A stretch of 64,000 nucleotides of DNA. Source: an uncultured Mediterraneibacter sp. (GTDB lineage Bacteria; Bacillota; Clostridia; Lachnospirales; Lachnospiraceae). A program made the translations under genes and the position numbers. Under the pieces are notes generated by a model that was given only the letters and a program-made list of their open reading frames with translations, ran no database searches and was not told where the DNA came from. Below are positions 8,499 through 16,715 of this stretch, piece by piece. Numbering within the stretch: the first letter of the stretch is position 1; each line of letters opens with the position of its first letter. Location: assembly GCA_934309345.1 (NCBI GenBank), contig CAKRDD010000001.1:1-64000 (forward strand). The letters run 5' to 3'.

Positions 8499-9791
8499 AT
8501 GAACAGTCAAAAAGAAATTAGAAATATAAAGATAAAAAACCAGTTGGAGCTCTGGCTGTTCTGTGCAATTATCGGTGCAGTTGCCGGCGGACTGGTCTGG
8601 GCACTTTTGAAGATCATGGCAGTCGGAATGAATCTTATCTGGGAATGGATTCCGGAACGTTTTTCATTCCCATATTATACGATAGCGGTCTGCGTAATCG
8701 GTGCATTTCTTATCGGTGTCTTCCGAAAGATGTTCGGAGATTATCCGGAGGAAATGGAAACGGTTATGGCAAAGGTGAAAACAGAGAAGCATTATGACTA
8801 TAAAAATATGCTTGTCATGATGATTGCAGCAGTGCTGCCACTTTTGATCGGAAGCAGTGTAGGACCGGAGGCCGGACTTACCGGAATTATCGTCGGAATG
8901 TGTTACTGGGTAGGAGATAATCTGAAATTTGCCAGACAGCATGCGAAGGAATATTCTCAGATTGGGGTGGCAGCATCCTTAAGTGTTTTGTTCCATGCGC
9001 CATTATTCGGTTTATTTGAAGTGGAAGAAAATACTTTAGAAGAGAATAATTCAGAACAAAATGTTGTTCCGGCAGGAATTTCATCTAAGATATTTATTTA
9101 TGGAATTGCAATTGCTGCAGCAACAGGTATTTATGCAGGACTCTCCGCAGTGTTTGGTTCAGGACTTTCCGGCTTTCCAAGCTTTGATGCAGTCGAGATT
9201 GGAAAGATGGACTATGCATTAATACTTCTCTATATTATTGCAGGATGCGTGCTGGCAGTTTTTTATGAAAAGACACATCAGATAACAAAGAAAACAGCAG
9301 GAAAAATACCAGCAGTTCTCCGGGAAGTTTTCGCAGGAATTTGTCTTGGAATCTGTGGAACGTTAATCCCGGCTGTGATGTTTTCGGGAGAAGAACAGAT
9401 GGGAGTGCTGATGAAAGAGTACAGTAGATATCTTCCGTTAGCATTGATTGGTATAGCATTTTTAAAAGTGCTTCTCACAAACATCTGTATACAGTTTGGT
9501 CTGAAGGGAGGACATTTCTTTCCGGTTATCTTCGCAGGTGTATGCATGGGATATGGAGTGGCAATGTTAATCTGCGGAAATGCAGAGAGTCATCTTGTTT
9601 TCGCTTCTGCAATTGTTACAGCGGCGCTTCTGGGTGGAACGATGAAAAAGCCGTTAGCCGTTACAATGCTTTTGTTTCTATGCTATCCGGTGAAAATGTT
9701 CGTATGGATTTTTGTGGCTGCAGCAGCAGGCAGCAAATGTCTATCTTTATTTGATAAGAAAAAAGTGGAAAATAAAAATTCCGTTGAGTGA
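8499..9791 (+). CDS. ClC-family chloride channel / antiporter
   Basis: Membrane protein of 430 residues with the ClC layout. GSSVGPEAG (about 118-126) corresponds to the GxEGP filter segment and keeps a Glu at the gating position, and LKGGHFFPVIFAG (about 335-347) corresponds to GGxFxP. The first family motif (GSGIP) is degraded to GDYPEE near residue 82, so anion selectivity could differ. The ATG at 8499 has only a modest ribosome site (AAAGGACAG). It follows the preceding membrane-protein gene by 20 bp. Its last codons form one arm of a terminator hairpin shared with the convergent K+ channel gene. Confidence 0.85.
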   Translation: MNSQKEIRNIKIKNQLELWLFCAIIGAVAGGLVWALLKIMAVGMNLIWEWIPERFSFPYYTIAVCVIGAFLIGVFRKMFGDYPEEMETVMAKVKTEKHYDYKNMLVMMIAAVLPLLIGSSVGPEAGLTGIIVGMCYWVGDNLKFARQHAKEYSQIGVAASLSVLFHAPLFGLFEVEENTLEENNSEQNVVPAGISSKIFIYGIAIAAATGIYAGLSAVFGSGLSGFPSFDAVEIGKMDYALILLYIIAGCVLAVFYEKTHQITKKTAGKIPAVLREVFAGICLGICGTLIPAVMFSGEEQMGVLMKEYSRYLPLALIGIAFLKVLLTNICIQFGLKGGHFFPVIFAGVCMGYGVAMLICGNAESHLVFASAIVTAALLGGTMKKPLAVTMLLFLCYPVKMFVWIFVAAAAGSKCLSLFDKKKVENKNSVE

Positions 9792-9810
9792 AAACTCAGC
9801 GGAATTTTTT
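9774..9810. terminator. Bidirectional terminator shared by ClC and K+ channel genes
   Basis: A 16-bp stem, AAAAATTCCGTTGAGT (9774-9789) with ACTCAGCGGAATTTTT (9794-9809), closes on a GAAA tetraloop with one G-T pair. It has A-tract and T-tract flanks on both strands. The ClC stop (9789-9791) and the K+ channel stop (9796-9798) both lie inside it. Confidence 0.92.
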
Positions 9811-10209
9811 TACCCTTTTAGAGATATCTTCCAGTTCTTCTTTGGAAAGTTCCGGGAGACGTTCCAATTTATCCAGGAACATCATTGCCGTTTCGCGACG
9901 CTGCATCTCTACAATCTGTCCGTAATAATTGACAACAACACCGGTTACAATCGCAACAACAAAGATGGTATAGATTGTGACGAGTACCGAAACCAGTTTG
10001 CCAATGAAAGTTATGGCAACAATATCGCCGAATCCGGCGGTGGAAAGTACCGCATAGCAATACCAAAGAGCATCTCCATAGCGGTTGATGTCAGGCTCTA
10101 CCAGTTGAATGATGGCTGCGGATACAAAGAGAAATACGATATAACCGGAAAGAATCTGGGTTGCTCTGGTGCGTTTTAGGATCATCCATAAAAGTTTTAG
10201 TTTTTTCAT
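9796..10209 (-). CDS. Small two-TM potassium channel
   Basis: Protein of 137 residues with two membrane helices (about 19-36 and 70-93) around a pore loop carrying TAGFGD (57-62), a K+ selectivity-filter sequence. The C-terminal 45 residues are charged and helical; there is no RCK/TrkA domain, so it is a minimal ion-channel-family protein. GGAGCTG precedes the ATG at 10209. It lies 78 bp downstream of cooS on the same strand; an AT-rich stretch there (TATAAT near 10255) could give it its own promoter. Gating and physiological role cannot be read from the sequence. Confidence 0.85.
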   Translation of the reverse strand: MKKLKLLWMILKRTRATQILSGYIVFLFVSAAIIQLVEPDINRYGDALWYCYAVLSTAGFGDIVAITFIGKLVSVLVTIYTIFVVAIVTGVVVNYYGQIVEMQRRETAMMFLDKLERLPELSKEELEDISKRVKKFR

Positions 10210-10287
10210 ATATTAACAGCTCCATTTCATAGATCTTGATATATCACATAAATGGATTATATCATAAAATGGACTACAAAATAATAT

Positions 10288-12441
10288 CTAGATTCCTAAT
10301 GCTTCCCTTTTCTTCTTCATATCATTCACAATCTTCTCACCAAGAGATGTTGGATTCACATCAACAACCATAGAAGAGTGCAGAGTTTCTTTCGTATCCT
10401 CTTTCAAGAATTTGATTACCTTCGGTGCACCGTGGATAGGGGCTTCAATACAGTGGTAGGAAGTGATTCCCATCAGACGGAAGCCAAGTGCAGCATCGAT
10501 TCCCTTTTCATTCGACCATTCCGGAGAAGAGAAGGCAAACGGCATCTCATAGAGATTCTTCTTGAATTCTCCGGCGATTCCGGCGAAGATACCGGAGCTT
10601 CTGGTATTATCAATACATTCTCCGACATGCCATACCGGTGGCATATTATCTGATTCAAGGAATTTTCTCAGTCCGTCACCGCATTTGCTGTAGGCGAATT
10701 CAGAAGTCTGACAGTAGCCCATTTTCATCAGTGGGAAGGAAGCGCAGCCGTTTGTGATGATCAGTACGTTATTTTTCAGAAGTACGTCACAGACATCAAG
10801 AACTGCTTTCTCATACATGATCTTCGGATTGTTACATCCAACCATATTGACAACACCGAGAATCTGTCCCTTGCGGACCGCATCAGCGATCGGGCCGAAT
10901 CCGCCGTAATGCTTGTGGATGTATTCTACAGAGAATCCAACTTCTGCCTCGACTTCATAAGGAGGAATGAAGACAGGAGTTCCTTTGCGGGCCTCAAAGC
11001 TTTCGATCGCTCTTGTGACGATCTTCTCTGCAATCTCATGGATCTCATTTACATTACTGTGATGATGATCGAAACCAATATGTTCTGCACCAGGCAGTCT
11101 TGCAGAGTCGCTGGTCGTAACAACAGTTGTCTTAAAGCAACGCGCAACGTCCATAATAGAAGGATATACTTCCTGTACGTCGGCTACCCATAAGTCGAGT
11201 GCACCGGTACCAAGAACAAGTTCAGCAGTGACTGCATTGGAGAGCGGGATTACGCCATCATAGCGGTACATTGCAGAAAGTCCGGAGCAGCAGATTCCGT
11301 AGAACTGGATTCCTTTGGCTCCTTTTTCTTTTGCGAGTTTGATGAATTTTTCACTTTGTCCGGCTTTTACAATCTCTTTGACAAGAACCGGGAGATGTCC
11401 GTGAACAGCAATATTGACATAGCCTTTCTTGAGTGCACCTATATTGACCTTGGAAGTCACGCGGTCTCCGACACCGAGCAGCGCATCTGTAGCGATTGAA
11501 GTTGAAACAACCCCACTGAAAGTAAATGCAAGACCGCAGCGGAGAAATTGATTCATGATACTTTCCCAGTCGCCGTCTGTGGCACATCCACTTTTATGAT
11601 AAGACTCAAATACTTCATGATAAGCACTGATTGGAAGGATATCCATTTCTTCCCAGGTCTTCTGACGCTCAGGCGGGGCGCAGGCTTTGATCGTCTGATA
11701 TGTGTCAGGCTCTGTTCTGGATAAGTCGGCCAGCAGAATGTCAGTCAGATCTTTTGTTATATTTTTTAACTGTCTGTTTTTTGTCTTAATGCCATAGGCT
11801 TCAGCCATTTGACGAACCTTGTATTCGCCGATGATCGGAAGATCCAGCTTTCCTTCTGCGGCCCATTTGAGCATAAGGATAAGTTCTCTTGCATGCATTC
11901 CGTGCTGGGCAGCACCGGCAGCAGCACCGCGGAGGAGATTCCTTGCTGCAATGAGGTCAGCGTCAGCACCACAGACACCTCGCGGAGCCTTTGGCGTGAT
12001 CTTACAAGGTCCCATATTACAGACACGGCAACATGTACCGCTCAGGCCGAAACTACATTGTGGCTGCTGTTTATCAAAACGGTCAAATGCAGTGTCCATG
12101 CCAATCTGTTCCATACGAAGAATCATTTCACGGACTGCCGGATCCGGAGTATTCTCAAGAACATCCTGCTTGGAAGGAAATGTTTTCCGGTAGGCAGCAA
12201 CAGCCTTCATATAATCTTCTGTGAAATCACCATCATGAGTATGCGTGTATGTATTTCCTTCAGCGTCTACATGAGTATGTGCCTCTCCGCTGACAGGGAG
12301 AAGCACTTTCGGGACACCATTTTTGTCAAATCCAATGATTGCACGATGGTTGTGCGGTGCAATCTCAAGTGGATTTTCATCAGCTCCATGGTGACAGTGA
12401 CCATGTGTGTGTTCGTGTGTATGTTCTGTTGTGTTTTTCAT
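10288..12441 (-). CDS. cooS: CODH-family protein (CooS-like) with His-rich N-terminus and altered cluster-C ligands
   Basis: Protein of 717 residues; usual CooS is about 630. Residues 1-72 are a His-rich extension (HTHEHTHGHCHH near 7-18 and THTHD at 66-70), likely metal-binding. The D/B-cluster pattern is complete: C129, C137, C138, C141, C146 and C157. Cluster-C region residues present are the HGH motif (H347, H349), the C384-C385 pair, C536 (VGCNNPK), C566 (TNGCA), C609 (HVGECIDN) and K646. In the DVQC(I/V)xP motif, however, the usual ligand Cys is Glu (E424, DVQEVYP), and the usual CCTGNE reads CCSGLS. CO oxidation is therefore doubtful; a hydroxylamine-reductase-like or other redox role is possible. 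No CooF ferredoxin, CooC or acetyl-CoA synthase gene is adjacent. It is the last gene of an ABC transporter operon. Confidence 0.88.
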   Translation of the reverse strand: MKNTTEHTHEHTHGHCHHGADENPLEIAPHNHRAIIGFDKNGVPKVLLPVSGEAHTHVDAEGNTYTHTHDGDFTEDYMKAVAAYRKTFPSKQDVLENTPDPAVREMILRMEQIGMDTAFDRFDKQQPQCSFGLSGTCCRVCNMGPCKITPKAPRGVCGADADLIAARNLLRGAAAGAAQHGMHARELILMLKWAAEGKLDLPIIGEYKVRQMAEAYGIKTKNRQLKNITKDLTDILLADLSRTEPDTYQTIKACAPPERQKTWEEMDILPISAYHEVFESYHKSGCATDGDWESIMNQFLRCGLAFTFSGVVSTSIATDALLGVGDRVTSKVNIGALKKGYVNIAVHGHLPVLVKEIVKAGQSEKFIKLAKEKGAKGIQFYGICCSGLSAMYRYDGVIPLSNAVTAELVLGTGALDLWVADVQEVYPSIMDVARCFKTTVVTTSDSARLPGAEHIGFDHHHSNVNEIHEIAEKIVTRAIESFEARKGTPVFIPPYEVEAEVGFSVEYIHKHYGGFGPIADAVRKGQILGVVNMVGCNNPKIMYEKAVLDVCDVLLKNNVLIITNGCASFPLMKMGYCQTSEFAYSKCGDGLRKFLESDNMPPVWHVGECIDNTRSSGIFAGIAGEFKKNLYEMPFAFSSPEWSNEKGIDAALGFRLMGITSYHCIEAPIHGAPKVIKFLKEDTKETLHSSMVVDVNPTSLGEKIVNDMKKKREALGI

Positions 12442-12461
12442 AGTTAAAATCCACCTTTCGC

Positions 12462-13232
12462 TTAAATATAATACTCAATGGTACCTTCTTTTTTCATATG
12501 GAAGAGTTCAAAAATCTTGTCACGGATCCGAAGAAAATCTTCACTGGTCCGATCTCTGTCTTTTCCTAAAGAAATCTTAACGATCGCTTTGATCTGCCCC
12601 GGATTCGTATCCATGATGACAACACGGTCAGCGAGGAAGATTGCTTCTTCAATATCGTGTGTGACAAAGACGATGGTTTTCTGTGTGCTGTGGCAGATGT
12701 TCAGGATGTCATCCTGAAGTTTCATCCTTGTGATCGCATCGAGTGCTCCAAAAGGCTCGTCCATGAATAAGATCTCTGGATCAACAGCAAGTGCACGGGC
12801 GATCGCAACTCTTTGTTGCATTCCTCCGGAGAGCTGACCGGGACGTTTCTTTTCAGAACCGGAGAGCCCGACAAGATCAATATATTTTTGGATGATTTTT
12901 TTACGTTCTTCTTTCGGAACTTTCTTTGTCTCAAGACCGAGAGCTACATTTTTTTCAACATTTCTCCAAGGCAGTAATCCATAGTTCTGAAAAATCGTCA
13001 CATAAGAAATAGATGGATGCTGAACCTCTTTTCCGTCAATTTTCACTGTTCCTTCCGTTGGTTTCAAGAATCCTGCCATTGTATTAAGCAAAGTGGACTT
13101 ACCACATCCGGAAGGACCAAGAAGACAGATGAATTCTCCTTTTTCTATTCCGAGAGAGACATCTTTGAGGGCAGTCATTTCTGACTGATCCTGTGTAAAC
13201 GTGATGGATAAATTTTCTACTTCTATCTGCAT
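12462..13232 (-). CDS. ABC transporter ATP-binding protein (SsuB/TauB type)
   Basis: Cytoplasmic ATPase of 256 residues with Walker A GPSGCGKST near residue 39, the signature LSGGMQQRVAIARA near 137 and Walker B ILFMDEP followed by FGALD. The sequence is closest in style to the nitrate/sulfonate/taurine importer ATPases. Its start overlaps the permease end by 10 bp and it ends 20 bp before cooS, so translation of the operon is tightly coupled. It energises uptake of the substrate bound by the protein at 13990-14949. That substrate is unknown. Confidence 0.93.
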   Translation of the reverse strand: MQIEVENLSITFTQDQSEMTALKDVSLGIEKGEFICLLGPSGCGKSTLLNTMAGFLKPTEGTVKIDGKEVQHPSISYVTIFQNYGLLPWRNVEKNVALGLETKKVPKEERKKIIQKYIDLVGLSGSEKKRPGQLSGGMQQRVAIARALAVDPEILFMDEPFGALDAITRMKLQDDILNICHSTQKTIVFVTHDIEEAIFLADRVVIMDTNPGQIKAIVKISLGKDRDRTSEDFLRIRDKIFELFHMKKEGTIEYYI

Positions 13233-13984
13233 TTTACTTCTCCTTCTATCAGTCGAATCAAGGTGTCGAGTAACAGTCCAAGTACGCCAATCACAAGAAT
13301 GACGGCTAAAAGAGCATCCGGGCGTAAACAGTTCTTACTGTCCATTACAAGAAAGCCAAGACCGGACTGAGAACCAACCATTTCACCGGATACAAGGAAG
13401 ATCCAGGAGGTTCCAAGTGCCAGTCGTAAGCTTGTAATAATCTGTGAAAATGCTGCCGGTAATGCGATTTTAATCATGTAAGTACCTTTCCGGATCCCAA
13501 AGTTCTGAGCCACTTTATGGTAAAGCGGATCCAGGCTTTGGATCGCAGATACAGTGGACAGAAGAATCGGAAAGAAGCCGGCAATAAATATGATTACAAT
13601 TGCCGGGACATTTCCAATGCCGACCCAGAGGACGATAAATGGCATCCAGGCAACCGGTGCAACCGGGCGCAGAACCTGAAGAACTGGATTTACATAAGAA
13701 AATACAGTCGGAAAACTTCCAAGTAAAAGTCCAAGGCCGATTCCAAGAACCACTGCTGCCAGATATCCGGCAAAGAATCGAAGCAGACTGATACTGATAT
13801 GGGAAATGAGTGGCAGAGGGGAAGTGCTTCCCTTCAGGCCATTTAATGCAAGTTCGCGAAATGCATTTACAACATCAAGCGGAGCCGGGAAAAGGGCTGA
13901 ACTTACATGTGTGATCAGGATAAGCAGCTGCCATAGGATTAAAATGACTGCTAATGAGATAATTCCTCTTTTTATCTGTTTCAT
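13223..13984 (-). CDS. ABC transporter permease (SsuC/TauC type)
   Basis: Membrane protein of 253 residues with about six helices. A cytoplasmic coupling loop with a FGIRKGTYMIKIALPAAFSQI-like pattern lies near residue 165 and is characteristic of BPD-type importers. It overlaps the ATPase gene by 10 bp and follows the binding-protein gene by 5 bp. It forms the membrane channel of the importer that shares an operon with the CooS-like protein. Confidence 0.92.
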   Translation of the reverse strand: MKQIKRGIISLAVILILWQLLILITHVSSALFPAPLDVVNAFRELALNGLKGSTSPLPLISHISISLLRFFAGYLAAVVLGIGLGLLLGSFPTVFSYVNPVLQVLRPVAPVAWMPFIVLWVGIGNVPAIVIIFIAGFFPILLSTVSAIQSLDPLYHKVAQNFGIRKGTYMIKIALPAAFSQIITSLRLALGTSWIFLVSGEMVGSQSGLGFLVMDSKNCLRPDALLAVILVIGVLGLLLDTLIRLIEGEVKCR

Positions 13985-13989
13985 TCTTT

Positions 13990-14949
13990 TTATTCCTTTC
14001 CATCGGTTGTGTATACAAAGTCGTCGTAAGTTGGTGGATTTTCAATCATGTGGTCAGAGAGCACTTTTTCGTAAAGATCATCGTAAGCTTCTCTTGTAAT
14101 CGTCAGATCATCATAACTGATCCATTCCAGAGAAGTTTCCAATGTCTTTGCATCCTGGCCAAGGTAATTCTCGGCGATTCGTGTTGCTTCTTCTTTGTCC
14201 AGTTTCTTTCCGGCTTCCTGATATTTCTCGAGAAATGTCTGAAAGGCTTCCGGATTCTGTTCGATCACATCTGTTCTGAAGATCAGACCACAGCAGACGG
14301 AATCTTCCCAGAGATCATCGGAACGGGCAAGCACATTTCCAAATCCATTTGTGACAGCCTGCGCTCCGAAAGGTTCTGCAACACAGTAACCGTCAATCGC
14401 GCCACTAGCAAGGGAAGATGGCATTTCGGAAGGAGCCAGCTGTGTCACCTGAATATCGTCCAAAGTAAGTCCGGCTTTCTGCAGTTCTTCTAATAAAAGA
14501 ATATAATGTGATGACTGGGTGGAAGGAATAGCAAAAGTCTTTCCCACCATATCGGCCGGGGACTGGATGGAGTCGTTGACAACGATGACATTTCCATCTT
14601 TATGTCCAAGTGCGACAGCCTTGAGGTCAACGCCCTTTGCTTTTGCACTCATTGCAAGTTCGATCAGTTCGGAAGCACCGTCGATCTTCCCGGCATGTAA
14701 TGCATCTGTCAGATCAGACCAGGAACTGAATTTCTGGAGTTTGATCTGGATACCTGATTCTTCTGCTTCGAGCAGTTCTTTTTCTTCAAATACAGGAAGA
14801 GCATGTGTGATCGGGAGGTATCCAATCGTGTAAGTTACGGTTGATTCAGTTTCTTTCTGATTCAACTGGGCGGAAGTGACCTGTCCACTGATAACCAATC
14901 CAACGAGAAAAGCTGAGATTGTAAAGATTCCAAGTTTGTTTTTTCTCAT
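13990..14949 (-). CDS. ABC transporter substrate-binding protein (NMT1/SsuA-like)
   Basis: Secreted protein of 319 residues. Residues 1-27 are a signal peptide (cleavage near VTSA). There is no lipobox Cys, which is unusual for a Gram-positive binding protein, so it may be released or kept by an uncleaved signal. Typical SsuA/TauA features are IGYLPITHALPVFE near 43, a DALHAGKIDGA segment near 90 and a GYCVAEPFG segment near 205. It is the first gene of the operon with permease, ATPase and cooS; AAAGGA precedes the ATG. The family binds nitrate, sulfonates, taurine, pyrimidines and similar small anions. The ligand here is not predictable, and a link to a cofactor or substrate of the CooS-like protein is inference. 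Confidence 0.88.
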   Translation of the reverse strand: MRKNKLGIFTISAFLVGLVISGQVTSAQLNQKETESTVTYTIGYLPITHALPVFEEKELLEAEESGIQIKLQKFSSWSDLTDALHAGKIDGASELIELAMSAKAKGVDLKAVALGHKDGNVIVVNDSIQSPADMVGKTFAIPSTQSSHYILLLEELQKAGLTLDDIQVTQLAPSEMPSSLASGAIDGYCVAEPFGAQAVTNGFGNVLARSDDLWEDSVCCGLIFRTDVIEQNPEAFQTFLEKYQEAGKKLDKEEATRIAENYLGQDAKTLETSLEWISYDDLTITREAYDDLYEKVLSDHMIENPPTYDDFVYTTDGKE

Positions 14950-15005
14950 GATGTTCCTTTCTTTTTGTAAAATGTTAATTGTCCGGTATCTTTCTGAAAA
15001 TGAAA

Positions 15006-15038
15006 GTTTATAAACCTACTTAAAAGGTATGTTTATAA
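15006..15038. promoter_or_regulatory. Dyad-symmetric candidate operator upstream of the ABC-cooS operon
   Basis: TTATAAAC (15008-15015) and GTTTATAA (15031-15038) are perfect inverted arms, with an inner ACCT/AGGT pair. They lie about 60 bp upstream of the binding-protein start, in the 252-bp gap that otherwise holds only the MATE terminator. The regulator is unknown. Confidence 0.5.
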
Positions 15039-15126
15039 GTTAGACAAGAGTATATGATATAAAACATATTTTGTCAATAGGAATAATGCAAAATAAGGAT
15101 ATTAGTGTACAGAAGCGGAAGAAAAC

Positions 15127-15180
15127 TAAAAAAGTACCGGAATTCTTTGACTTATGATCGTCAAAGAATTTCAGTACTTT
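15127..15180 (-). terminator. Terminator of the MATE gene
   Basis: A 21-bp stem joins 15131-15151 and 15160-15180 (GAATTCTTTGAC with GTCAAAGAATTTC in its inner part), with one mismatch and one G-T pair. On the minus strand it is followed by a T-run (15127-15133). Confidence 0.85.
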
Positions 15181-15201
15181 CTTAACTATAGGTGCTAGAA
15201 T

Positions 15202-16584
15202 CTACTGTATGGTTTTCATTTTGCTGCCTCGGTCAAGAATCTTATTGAACCGACTCATGAACGTGATCGTTGTGATTGTGGCAGCTACGATGTCACTGAT
15301 CGGTTCTGCAAGAAAGACTGCAAATACTTTGTCCTGAATGAAGAGTGGCAGGATAAAGATCAGCGGAATCAGCAGGATCAGCTTTCTTAAGCAGGCAAGC
15401 AGAAGACTGACTTTTGCCTGTCCCAATGCCATGAAACTCTGCTGACATGCAACCTGGAATCCAAGGGAGAAAATACCCGCCATATAGATTCTCAGTGCCC
15501 ATGCAGTGTATGTGATCAGGTCAGTATTGTTTGAGAAGATTCCAGCAAACAGCTTCGGAAACAGCAGCATGATCAGCCAGAAACAGCCCGTGAAGATTGT
15601 ACAGACTTTAAACTGTGTAAAGAATGCTTTTTTTACACGGTCTTTATTTCCAGCACCGAAGTTGTAACTCATGATCGGCTGGCCACCCTGACAGATTCCC
15701 TGTAGCGGTAATGTAGCAAGCTGGCTGACACTTGTAATAATTGTCATGGCTCCGACAGCAAGGTCACCACCGTATCTTGAAAGGCTGGAAGTAAAGCTGA
15801 TGGACAGAATACTCTCTGTGGACAGCATGACAAAAGTAGAGATACCAAGTGCAAGGCACGGTAAGATAATGTCCTTCTGCAATCTGAAATTTTCTTTTCT
15901 AAGATGAAGGATTGTCTTCTTACCTGATAAGAAACGAAGAATCCAGATCGCACCGACAGCCTGACTCAAAACGGTGGCAAGTGCCGCGCCTCTCACACTG
16001 AGGTTGAATACAAAGATAAAAATCGGGTCGAGGACGATGTTGATCACGGCTCCAATTACAGTTGTCATCATACTGATCTTGGCAAATCCCTGTGTTGTGA
16101 TAAATGGATTCATGCCCATTACAATCAGGACAAAGATACTTCCGAGAATATAGATCCTTGCGTAAGCAACTCCATAAGGAAGTGTCTTATCACTGGCACC
16201 AAACAGTGTCAACAGCTGTGGCGCGAAGGCAAAGAACACTACAGTAAGCACTACAGCCATAAGGATGAGAAGCGCAAAACAGTTCCCAAGAATCTTTTCG
16301 GCCGTCTTATTATCTTTCTTTCCCATGGAAATTGCAGCACGCGGAGCACCACCGGATCCTGCAAGCATGGCAAATGCATTGATGAGCATCAGGATCGGTG
16401 TAAATAATCCAACACCGGTTAAGGCTGCAGCTCCGACGCCGGAAATGTGTCCGATATAGATTCGGTCTACAATGTTATATAAAAGATTGATAATCTGGGC
16501 GACAACAGCAGGGATTGCAAGCTGTGCCAGAAGGCGCGGAATCTTTTCCGTTTCCATCGCCTGAGAATTTGATTTCATGTCCAT
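15202..16584 (-). CDS. MATE-family multidrug / cation efflux protein
   Basis: Membrane protein of 460 residues with 12 helices in two homologous halves. The N-terminus has the usual amphipathic segment followed by LAIPAVVAQIINLLYNIVDRIYIG, which identifies the MATE (MOP superfamily) fold. TAGGAGAAAA precedes the ATG at 16584. It is monocistronic, with its own terminator. It is expected to export cationic drugs or metabolites with Na+ or H+; the substrate is not known. The adjacent yeiH-like gene lies upstream on the same strand but is separated by a hairpin. Confidence 0.92.
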   Translation of the reverse strand: MDMKSNSQAMETEKIPRLLAQLAIPAVVAQIINLLYNIVDRIYIGHISGVGAAALTGVGLFTPILMLINAFAMLAGSGGAPRAAISMGKKDNKTAEKILGNCFALLILMAVVLTVVFFAFAPQLLTLFGASDKTLPYGVAYARIYILGSIFVLIVMGMNPFITTQGFAKISMMTTVIGAVINIVLDPIFIFVFNLSVRGAALATVLSQAVGAIWILRFLSGKKTILHLRKENFRLQKDIILPCLALGISTFVMLSTESILSISFTSSLSRYGGDLAVGAMTIITSVSQLATLPLQGICQGGQPIMSYNFGAGNKDRVKKAFFTQFKVCTIFTGCFWLIMLLFPKLFAGIFSNNTDLITYTAWALRIYMAGIFSLGFQVACQQSFMALGQAKVSLLLACLRKLILLIPLIFILPLFIQDKVFAVFLAEPISDIVAATITTITFMSRFNKILDRGSKMKTIQ

Positions 16585-16655
16585 AACGATTTTCTCCTAA
16601 ATAGTTATAAAGTCAAAGAAGATTATACATCTCGTGTAAAGGAAAAAGCAATAAG

Positions 16656-16699
16656 AAATCCAAAGTCACTATTGTATCAGGAATAGAAACTTTGGATTT
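16656..16699 (-). terminator. Probable terminator of the YeiH-like gene
   Basis: AAATCCAAAGT (16656-16666) pairs perfectly with ACTTTGGATTT (16689-16699). It lies just downstream of the YeiH-like stop at 16716. The minus-strand T-run is interrupted, so its strength is uncertain. Confidence 0.55.
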
Positions 16700-16715
16700 C
16701 GATATTGTCAATATT

